Below are positions 35,071 through 44,372 of a stretch of DNA of 64,000 nt, in pieces (the stretch's first letter is position 1; every line of letters starts with the position of its first letter). The position numbers were made by a program, and so were the translations under genes. The notes under the pieces are model-generated. The model saw only the letters and a list, made by a program, of their open reading frames with translations, did not search any database and had not been told where the DNA came from. Source of the DNA: Macropodus opercularis (taxonomy: Eukaryota; Chordata; Actinopteri; Anabantiformes; Osphronemidae); the NCBI GenBank assembly GCA_030770545.1, contig CM061105.1:4385001-4449000 (forward strand), written 5' to 3'.

Positions 35071-35616
35071 CGCTACTGAAAGGCAGGCGTAGCGAGAGGC
35101 TGCTGCAACAGGCCAGAAATGTGAACAAGGTCTCGTTTAAGTCGTTGCTGAAGAACATCAACGATCAGTAATGACTGATGGAAGGAAGGCGACAGATACA
35201 GTGAGGTTGAATTAAACTCGCTGATCTAATCTACAACAGTACAATATGTTACAAATAGAACTAGTAAGCTTTGCATTTAAAAGATTTCCATCCCTGCAAC
35301 CAAGAAATACTGATATTGTGTTTTATTATTTGTTTATTACAATCACATTGTCTCTGCTTTTGGTTATAAAGATGATGACAGCATTAGACAACTGTTGAAT
35401 GTGAAGAAACGCCCTCATTTCACATTTAATATAAATGGGATGGATGGGGCCAATATGAAGCTGTGTAAAGACAGCAGTGTGTTGAGTGAACGTACCGTCA
35501 TCATAAAAATCGACTATGAGAAAACTATTAGAACTTACAAATAATGATGGCAGCATGTAACTACAAAAAATATATTAAACACTGTCTTTGAACAAAACAA
35601 TGGAACAAAATGTTTC

Positions 35617-35622
35617 AATAAA
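35617..35622 (+). terminator. Candidate poly(A) signal of cryz copy 2
   Basis: AATAAA about 550 bp after the copy 2 stop. An ATTAAA nearer the stop (about 35214) is an alternative, and it is also present after copy 1. Confidence 0.3.
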
Positions 35623-36945
35623 GCAGAATAACTCAGTCTGTTTCTGACATTGTTGCATGCTGGGAAATCTCAAGGTTTTCATCTCAGAGAAAAAAATAAT
35701 GACTGATGTCTGACGTATAGTTTTTAATATAGTGGCATCACTGTACAGTAAGTTGTATTGTTTCGTATTATTGCCTCTACGTGTTCGTCTGGACTTAGCC
35801 ATAGTCTGAGTCATTATCAAACCCAGATTGAAATGCTTGGTCATGGCTGCTCAGCGCTGTTGACAGGTGACCAAGTTGTTTGCTTACAACGTGTGTGTGT
35901 GTGCGCGCGTTTTGTCAGATTAATGATGCACAAAATAAACAGAGGCTTTCTTTCTTTCCTCCCGCCGTGGTTCTGTTTGAACTGAGAGGCTGAGCTGGGG
36001 AAGCAGCTGTTGATATCGAATTCAAAATGCAATCAGATAAATAAAATACCAAAGACTTTTTTTTTATATTCTCAGTTCAAGTGTTAATACTACTACACAA
36101 TTTTATGTAATAGATAAAAATAAAGGAATAAAGGAATTATTAACATAACTATAACTTGATATAAAATGAATACTAGACACTTTCTTAATCTCTAAAAACG
36201 CAGATGAGTGAGGGTTCCGTGTTCATGTGGGGAAGCTTTTCCCTAATATCCTCTTTAACCATATTTGAACTTTGATTTACATTCAGGCTGACTTACCTGA
36301 CGTAAGCTTCACACTTACGTCTTTTCACACCTGTGGAATATATCTCTGTCATCTAACGTCTGGGCTTCAGCAAGTCAGGATTGGAGGAGAGGTTTGACGG
36401 GTTTAGTGAGTGATTATCATCACAGGGAGGACACTGCCTGGGTCCTGGTTCCTACTCTTTTCTTAGAAAGCAGCACCTGCGCTGAACCACCCATTTTACC
36501 GAGTCATTGAAAATACTTGATCATGCTGACACAGCAGTATTCTAACAAGTGACCGAGCTGTTTGCTTTCAGGAATCCTCAGCTATGGGTTTGCACAGATT
36601 AGTGATGGGCAGATTTAGCGTTGGGGTGTTTCTATGGTGATGTTACATCTGTCCCAACATTCTTTCTATGAAAACATTTTCCTCGTGAATCGTGAATGAA
36701 AGTAAAGTACGTCCTCTGTGTTTTCCTTGTTGTTGCGTTTGTTGGGGCTCTTACGCCCACAAACAAGCTGGAATGAACTTTTTCAATGAACTGTTGCATA
36801 GAGAGGCTTTAAAACGTAAAGACACTGTCAAATTCAAAACAACAAAGCGCCACAAAACATCTTTGTCAAACCAGATTAATCAAGGAAAACTTGAGGGGTT
36901 TTGCATGTCTACCTATGTGCAGGAGGCAAACTGGGTGGGGTTGGA

Positions 36946-36949
<4 letters not shown>

Positions 36950-37016
<67 letters not shown>
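36950..37016. repeat. GT microsatellite upstream of cryz copy 3
   Basis: About 33 GT units. The equivalent site upstream of copy 2 (32717-32733) has only about eight units, so the run expanded after the duplication. Confidence 0.95.
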
Positions 37017-37018
<2 letters not shown>

Positions 37019-37447
37019 AAACAAAAAGAAATAATCTGTAGTCTAAAAAAAGGTAGCCGTCTACGTCTGAGCTGTAGGTGCAGACATTGTTCTATATTCA
37101 CTTACTACAGAACTTGTACAGATTTTTCACGTTTTAAAGAACTAGAGGTGATAGAGAATATGTCTGTAACAAAGCGATTAACTGTATAGTGGTGTGTGTG
37201 TTGCAGAGCTCATGCCAAACCTGGAGAGACCGTCCTCATCCATGGAGCCAGTGGAGGGGTGAGAGTTGATATTATTGTTGTTATCCTCTCCATTTTTCAC
37301 TATTTTTTATGTATTATTTTTAATCATTTATGTGTGTTAATGTTTGTGTCTTGATGGTTGTGTGTGTGAGAGTTGATATTATTGTTGTCGTCACTATTTT
37401 TTAAAAATCATTTATGTGTGTTAATGTTTGTGTCTTGATGGTTTTTT

Positions 37448-37450
<3 letters not shown>

Positions 37451-37480
<30 letters not shown>
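37451..37480 (+). repeat. GT repeat abutting the exon 5 acceptor of cryz copy 3
   Basis: Fifteen GT units followed by the AG at 37481-37482. Confidence 0.95.
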
Positions 37481-37482
<2 letters not shown>

Positions 37483-37641
37483 GTGGGGGTGGCAGCTTGC
37501 CAGTTGTCCCGCGCTCTGGGTCTCAAGGTGTTGGGAACAGCAGGGACACCAGAGGGAATGAAGCTGGTTCTCAAGAACGGAGCTCACCTGGTGTTTAACC
37601 ACAGAGAGAAGGACTACACTGATAAAATCATGGTGCTGTGT

Positions 37642-37661
37642 ACACACACACACACACACAC
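37642..37661 (+). repeat. CA repeat after the exon 5 donor of cryz copy 3
   Basis: Ten CA units, 9 bp inside intron 5, complementary to the GT run before the exon. Confidence 0.95.
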
Positions 37662-38334
37662 GTGTTTTACCTGAATCACTTACGTCACAGCTTTTGGTTT
37701 CAGGAAGCCACTGGTGGCAGAGGAGTAGATGTGATTGTGGAGCTGTGCGCACATGTCAACCTGAGTGAAGATCTCCAGATGTTGGCCTACGGAGCACGTG
37801 TCATGGTCAGTAGATCCGTGGCCTCCAGGTCTGAAGCTGGTTGTCATCTTCACGTTGAGTCGTGTCTCTTCTGCATCAGATTGTCGGCGCTGGAGGTCCC
37901 ATAGAGATCAACCCTGCAGACACCATGTTCAAGGAGACCAGCATCAAGGGAGTGTCGCTCTATTCTGCCAAACCGGTACGTGACCGCCATCACTCCCAGC
38001 CGTGATGATGATGTTCTTAGATACTATACGTTTAGATGTCCTTTCCCTGTCTGCTCCAACAGGAGGAGAAGCGGGAGTCTGCAGCGTTTTTCTACTCAGG
38101 AACGGAAGCAGGTTGGCTGCGCCCGGTCGTCGGCTCCAAGTACGCGCTGGAGAAGGCTGCCCAGGCCCACCAGGACATCTCGAAGTCCCCCGGAGCCGCT
38201 GGGAAGGTGGTCCTGACCATGTGATGCTATCACCACGACTGTTGGTAGACTGTTACAGCAACAAGCAAATGTTAGCAAGGTTACATGAAGGTTCATCTGG
38301 TTGTTCAAAATTCTCAGGGGTTCATCATCACATT

Positions 38335-38340
38335 AATAAA
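38335..38340 (+). terminator. Candidate poly(A) signal of cryz copy 3
   Basis: AATAAA 110 bp after the copy 3 stop. It would allow exons 4-8 to end a transcript. Confidence 0.4.
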
Positions 38341-39602
38341 AGCCATTCCACCCATTGTCTGTGTGTGTTAAGCACAACAAGGACTTGAGACAGTTTTCTT
38401 TAGTACAACTTGAAGAAACTCAAACAGCACTTAGTTCAGATTGTAGAAGAGATTATAGAAGGGGTGTGACTGGATTGTTGAGGGATTATCGAGACTGGAT
38501 GCGTATCAAGGGTAAGCGGCAAAAGGTTCGTCCATGAAGCTGCATCCTACAGTAACATTAAATCCAAAACCGAGGCTGCAAACCCTGGACCATCGGCCTC
38601 CGTCTGCATCCTTATTCAATCATTCCTGCGCTTCCCATCCTTTCTCCACTGCAGCCACAGAGAATAAGCATATGAAAACTGTAAAGCTGTTGTTTCAGCT
38701 CTCACTGCTCTTTCAGCTGTCACCCTCTCAGGTGACAGCCAGCTCTACTGAGCATGCTCCAGTCCAGGTAACATAAGCTGGACATGCTCACATACACAGT
38801 AGCTGCTGTAGCAACCGGAAAATGTTGTGTCTCTGAGCTAGATCCCCCCCCAAAACAGTGGACATACAGCTCATTCCTTCAGATTAATATGTGCGTGAAG
38901 CATGTCTTCAGTCCTGGGATCCACAGGTGAGCAGATTGACAAGGGTTAAAGGTTATTGTCTTCTTGTTTGTCTGTTTTCCTGTCATAGGGATGAGTTGGG
39001 TCCTGATACATACTGTACAGTTACAGTCTGAGGCGATGACGGATGAACTATGACTATTACAACTGGCTATGCAGGAACAAAATACTCAACGTCAGTGAGC
39101 ACAGCACGCAGAGGAAGGTCCACCAGGAAAAAAAGGCTTTAGCAGGAACACGATAGAGGTTATTCAGCTGCACGTGTGACTGTCAGATCAGTCAGCATCG
39201 TCCTCTGATGACACGGCACGGCCAACAAAAACAAACACGCAGGCTCACCTGTTCCCAGTTTGTTGTATGGTCATTTATCCTGAGTGGTATTTCATAATGT
39301 CCCATCGTTTTTATTTGATCTTACAGCCATCAATGTTATCAGAATTTGTTTCTTTTTAGATACACCATTAATACTTCACAGCAATAATGAACATGAACGA
39401 GGATCTGTTGAGTATATCCCTGTCATGTTCCCAACGACTCATCTTTCCAGGATGCATCTAACCTGCTCTGCTTCACGTTGACGAGCCTTAAGCTGGATGC
39501 ATGGAACTCACGGCGGTGACTGGCTGCTGCCACGATGCGACAGGCGACTGAGGCCAACAGTCTCGTATCCTCTGAAAGTAACGGACAGAGACGTGACGCG
39601 TG
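38341..39602. other. Intergenic, cryz copy 3 to the 691-aa membrane protein gene
   Basis: No leucine-rich repeats, signal peptide exon or other coding exon could be supported here on either strand. A plus-strand open frame (38534-38776) has a hydrophobic stretch but no splice support linking it to the next gene. Confidence 0.5.
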
Positions 39603-41881
39603 ATGCCGCAAGTGTACACCAGAGATCTGGCCATCACCGCAGTCATCTGCTTCATAGGTGAGAATGATGCTCAACGCAAAGACACAAAATGGACGCAGAG
39701 ATGTGAACGCAAAGACACAGAGTGACGCAGTGGGCGTGAAGTGGAAAAATATTTTCGTCCTTGATGCTGATTGGCTAAAAAAGCACTAAAATGGGAATTT
39801 TTGTTGTACATTGTTTGTGATGCCACAGTTTCAAACCCACCCTGTCCTGCTGTGCTTCAGGTGGCGTTGGCTTTGCCCTGCTCGCTGTGCTCGTTTGCCA
39901 TCAAAGATTTCACAGGAAGAAACTAAAGGAAAGTGAGAGACGGAAGGAAGAGGAGAAGGAAAGCAGCACAGCGGGGAACCACGATGTCAATCACTTAGGC
40001 CTTGATGACAACAGGAGGGAGGCTTTGTTGCGGGCGAACCGGGAATCCACTGCGTCGGACACCAGGCTAGAAAGTCGCGGAGGCCAGTTCCAGTCCAGAC
40101 TGGACGAAGACGGTTACTTTAGGTGCCCGGATTGTAGCAACAAAGGGCAAAGAGCAATGAGGCAGAATCTGACAACTTGGAACAACCGATTAAATACAGA
40201 GATGGAGGAAGATGAGGAAAAAGAGACGAGAACCATGAGGATGGTGGCAGAGGAAGAGAGAAGAGTTCCTATCCATGCCAACTTCTCCTCTCAGGCAAGG
40301 AGAGGAATTCCAGAGACGCTGCCGGTTTATGAGACGGACAGGGATGCGGACAGTTGTAGGGTTGATGTGGAAAGTAAGAGCATGGGTAAGGACACGTTAC
40401 ACTGCGAGAGCTGCCACAGGAGCTACAAAGCAACACAACAGACCATAAGACCAGGGAGGTTTAAATCAGGCACCAGAGACGCTGCTATATTCAACAGTGT
40501 ACCTCCTGCACGGAGGAGGAGCGAAAAGTCTAGGAACTATAACCAGTTTGACATGATGAACAAGACTGAGTTGAGAAGGGAATCGAGAAATGTAACATTT
40601 GACCTGGAAGGTTTGGGAATTTTAGGGCAAGGAAATGGTGACGATGAGGTGAGGACACCTAGAGACAAAGAAAGAGAAAAGAGAGCTAAAATACTGAAGG
40701 TCAAACTGAACTTGAACCCGCTACGAAAAAGCAAAGTCCATCCTAGGAAGAGAAACGAGCAAGACCACGCGGTGGAGAAAGGAAGCTCCAGGAAGAGCAG
40801 CGACAAAAGACAGCGTGGAAAAGGCAGACGAGAGAAAGGAGGGAGAGGAAAGTCTGGCGATAAAATGAAAGGGAGTCCCGAGAAGGCGAAGAAATCCACC
40901 AAGAGCAGGCGATCCTCTGACGATGGTGTGGAAGCGAAGGAAGATGACAACAAAGCAGAAGAGAAGCAAGATGAACCTGTCCAAGACCAGAGTGCAAACC
41001 CGGATAACGCCCAGTCCGGCGATGCCACCGGTGCTGCCGCTACAGATCAAGCCCCAATCTCACAGGGTGGAGTAGTTCAGTATCAGGGGACTGGTTTGGT
41101 TTTAGCCAGTCCTGCCTCCCAGAATCATACCAGCCTCCCTCTGCTGGGCTCTGCTGGCTCACAGCTGACTGGTAGCAGATTTTCTCTTGAAGGTGAGAAC
41201 GTTTTGCTCAGTAGCATGGCTCCAGGGTTTAAGGCCATGCTCCCTGGCGGTCCAGCCAGCTCTGCGGCTATCAGTGGGCCCAACTTGGCCTCTAGCGGCG
41301 ACCTGGACAGCTTCGGTCGGCAAAATGGACTAGACCTCACGTCTGCCACTTCTCGTCTGGCTAACACTGCACACAACCCTTTGCAAGCAAGTTCGATACA
41401 AACTGCTCCTCTTTACAACCCTCAAGCTGCCCTGACTTTAGCAGCTGCTAATCCAGAGCCCGTCCAATCCCATTTTCAGACGCGGCCGCCTCCTGACAGC
41501 GCCTCCCTTCCACCTACACTAACCGACCCATTTGAGGCACTGGGCCTTCTGCTGATCTCAGAACCGAGAGCCCCGCAGATCAAGGAGAGCCACGCTGTTC
41601 AGGTTCAAGCTGCAGAGAGTCTGCCCGAGGCGAGCTCACAGGCCCAGGGAGCTCAGACAGACGCTGGGGCGATAGCAGCTGGAAGTGCTGAAGGACCACC
41701 GGCGGCTGGAGACGGCGCGCCGGCAGCGGATGCGTCGGTGTCAGGTGACGCCGCCGTGCTGCTGCACCAGGAGTACGTGACGGAGGAGGGAGACTCCTCC
41801 CCCAGGAGGAAGCTGAAGCTGGCACTTCCTGAGAAAACATCCAACCGACCGCCCACTGCCCTGGAGAGGAAACTACGCTAG
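39603..41881 (+). CDS. Single-pass membrane protein with long charged tail (lrrc53-like?)
   Basis: Two exons join in frame (39603-39657 and 39861-41881) to give 691 aa. The start MPQVYTRDLAITAVICF has an in-frame stop just upstream. The splice falls inside a transmembrane helix (about residues 9-31) that continues as VGFALLAVLVCH and is followed by basic residues (QRFHRKKLKE), so the long tail faces the cytosol. The tail has two CxxC pairs (FRCPDCSNKG and LHCESCHRSYK), a very basic Lys/Arg/Ser-rich block at about residues 270-340, then an Ala/Gln/Ser-rich region, ending ALERKLR. LRRC53 lies near CRYZ on human 1p31 and has a single helix and a long tail, so an lrrc53-type gene that lacks its leucine-rich ectodomain is my best guess. 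The identity is not proven by any motif I can name. Confidence 0.7.
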
Positions 41882-43165
41882 CAGCTCCCAGCATCCACCA
41901 GCGTTTCTGTCTACAGATGTGAAAAAAAGAATTGTTCTTCCTGCAGCTTCTTCTTGGTGCCATCAGGGGGCAGTGTGTCGCCAGCTGTGTGTTCATAGCT
42001 GGTTCATAGAATGAGACGTTACCGCTTGATAGAATTGTTGCGTTATCATAATATTGTTGCTGTTGTGAGGGTTTCTCAGTGGCACGATTGAAAACGATGA
42101 AACAACTGCTCAGCTAATTTGAAAAAAAGTTTCATTAGTGCAACTAATATGAAAAAGAACAATAGGAGAGAATAAATATAAGAATTATTTATTTAAAAGA
42201 ACAATAGCAGCAGGAACAAAAGTGCTCTTGTAGGCTAAAGGACGGGAGTCACTTTAGCCTACACTGCAGATGTGCTGCACCTGTTTGACACACAACTATT
42301 CTAAACGGTGTTATTATTGGAAAAAACAAAAACAAGACAACTTCTGCAGACAGAACAGACGTTGATGTGACTTGCTGTGTGCTGTTGCTTACAGTTCAAT
42401 GTTCTGGTTGTCCAGCACTTTTTGCTTGCACCTATTTGTGGATTCACAACTCGAAAAATACTGGAGTCTCTTCGAAATCTGTTCTGGTATGTGTCTTGTA
42501 GTAAATTGGGGCTTTTTTTTAACCAATCTTAAACAAAACCAAAAGTGAGTGGACATATGAATTAACCATCCGTGGTCACTGGGGTCATTTTTTAATATTA
42601 ATTAGGCTGAAATTCAAAGGGGATGCTCACGGATTATGGTGATTCAACAATTCTGTCAAGCAGCAGCATGTATGTATTTCCTTTCTCATTCCGTCACTGC
42701 TGTGAACACACAACTGGCTACTGCCCCCTGATGGTAACAGGAAGCTGCACCTTGCTCCTGTTCTGGAAACTCCAAACGTGCTGGTCAGTGGCAGCTGGAG
42801 TCGACTGCTTCTGGTATTACTGGTCTTTATGGAACTGCTACTGATTGGTCCCATTGAGTGGGAAGCTTCTGTGTTTCCCTCTTCGTGTTCATGTCCTAAC
42901 TCTGTAAGTGAACAGGGTAAGAGGAACTTTTCACTTTACTGCACAAGGTTTGATTTCTGCTTTGAGCCTAAAAGTTCCATTGATTCAGAGACTTCAGACA
43001 TTTGTTTTGCTGTTACAGCTTAGCTTCTTTGCATAAATGCAAGTGGTAAAGGTGTATGTTACTGTGTGCAACTAATTACAACAGCCATCAAATACAGGTC
43101 AGAAATAAACAGCATGAAAGAGGCAGGTCTTTGGAGTAATGACTGCACATCAATGCAGCACTGAC
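41882..43165. other. 3' UTR of the membrane protein gene and spacer to tox
   Basis: Non-coding. The likely 3' UTR of the plus-strand gene reaches an AATAAA near 42172. The rest up to the convergent tox 3' end holds small open frames only, none convincing. Confidence 0.4.
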
Positions 43166-43171
43166 TTTATT
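43166..43171 (-). terminator. Candidate poly(A) signal of tox
   Basis: TTTATT on the plus strand is AATAAA on the minus strand. It lies 1.2 kb beyond the tox stop; the intervening AT-rich, gene-free stretch reads as a long 3' UTR, usual for TOX genes. Confidence 0.4.
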
Positions 43172-44372
43172 CTCAAACACATTATTAGAATCTAAAAATA
43201 AGAAAATCTTCATGGTTGTTGTTGCCCCATCTTTTCATCTGCCAAAACACACATTAATATAAAGAGATACAGAGCGAGAGAGCGCTGTCTCTCATCATCA
43301 ACACTAAAACAAAACTTGAGTGGATTAAAAAAACATTCAAACAACCTAGCAACAGTTATAGTTTCTTAAATAGGCTCTGCGCGCAGAGAAAAAGAGGTGA
43401 TAAAAGAGACCATGCAACCCAAGCAGCCACTCTTTCTCATTAACACATCACACACTCACACAGTCTGAAACCAAATCAATATTATCAAGACATAACGCAA
43501 GGAGAAGCTGTCATTGTACAAAGGTCTATTTTTGTGTCTTTTTTTTTTTTAACTGTTTTATTTCATTATTTCAATGACTAAAATACGTTTTTCTTTTTTC
43601 CTGTAAATCTGAGGATCGTGAAGTAAGAACATTGAACGTCCTTTAATCGCAAATAATGATTTACAGTCGGTGCCTGGTTATCGTTCCACCTTTTCTTCAT
43701 ACTTGTCTTTGTACCGTGCTCTGCTCAGAACTCTGGGCTCTCAGCTCATACTGCGTAGAAAAACCAAAGCATATAATCACAGGATTAAAAAAAACAAGCG
43801 GGGAAACTTTACGTTGTTTTTGGTTATTAACCCTTTCTTTGTGAGCTGTGTTCTCCTGGCTTTGGTTGAAGACGGATACAGCAATAATCAGGTCAAAGAA
43901 AAAAAAATCTTTCCACAGTTCAAACAATTATATTACAGCAATTTACACTTGCTCTAAGAGCCTTCTGGGAATGATGGTAAACACCATCTTTACATAATGA
44001 CAAACCAGATAAATTGTTGGGTCACAGGAACATTGTGAGGAATATCCATTGTGAAATATATACACCGGTTACACACAGTACCAACCTATAGTACCTACCC
44101 AATTTAATCGTATTCATAAAATTATCAGTAGAAAATATACAACCACTAATTTATGTTCTTCTCAGTTCATAACACTGGTCTGTTGTGTCTTAGTACACAC
44201 AGCGTATGAATGCACTCTAATGTTCCGCTATTCAACTGCTTGACATTTCAGGTACTGCTGACTCGTCCGTGGATTAAGGTTGGACTCCGACTGGGCTCAT
44301 GTGAAGTGGGGACTGGAGGTTTCCGTGGTGTGGCAGTGCAAGGGCTCGGCTGAGGTCTGAAGTGAGGCGAGA
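43172..44372 (-). other. Probable tox 3' UTR
   Basis: AT-rich with T-homopolymers and no exon. It is bounded by the tox stop and the candidate poly(A) signal. Confidence 0.45.

Larger units (their letters stand above)
35071..37206. other. Spacer between cryz copies 2 and 3, part of the duplicated unit
   Basis: It contains copy 2 3' UTR-like sequence, then blocks homologous to the copy 1-copy 2 spacer, then a GT microsatellite (36950-37016). From about 37057 come two short remnants of cryz: an intron 1 end with the exon 2 acceptor (37056-37080), then the end of intron 3. Confidence 0.6.
37207..38224 (+). pseudogene. cryz copy 3, 5'-truncated (exons 4-8 only)
   Basis: Five exons match exons 4-8 of the other copies in order, size and phase: 37207-37258, 37483-37632, 37704-37805, 37880-37975 and 38063-38224. 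The joined frame is open to the stop and keeps GASGGVGVAAC, so it would encode only the Rossmann domain and the C-terminus. Exons 1-3, which carry the start codon and the catalytic GroES-like domain, are absent; short remnants upstream show they were deleted. No in-frame start precedes exon 5. Exon 4 is identical to copy 2, whereas exons 6-8 are clearly diverged (for example IVGAGGP in place of VVGCRGP). It is either a pseudogene under relaxed constraint or a set of alternative 3' exons for copy 2 transcripts. Confidence 0.85.

Noticed and set aside
38534..38776. Open frame with a hydrophobic stretch as a signal-peptide exon for the membrane protein gene
   Set aside because: No donor site in phase with 39861 follows it, and the downstream exon 1 has its own start preceded by a stop.
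40537..41996. Long minus-strand frames opposite the 691-aa membrane protein gene
   Set aside because: They mirror the Lys/Ser/Ala-rich sense codons. The sense frame has a splice-consistent start, a membrane helix and a full-length open frame.
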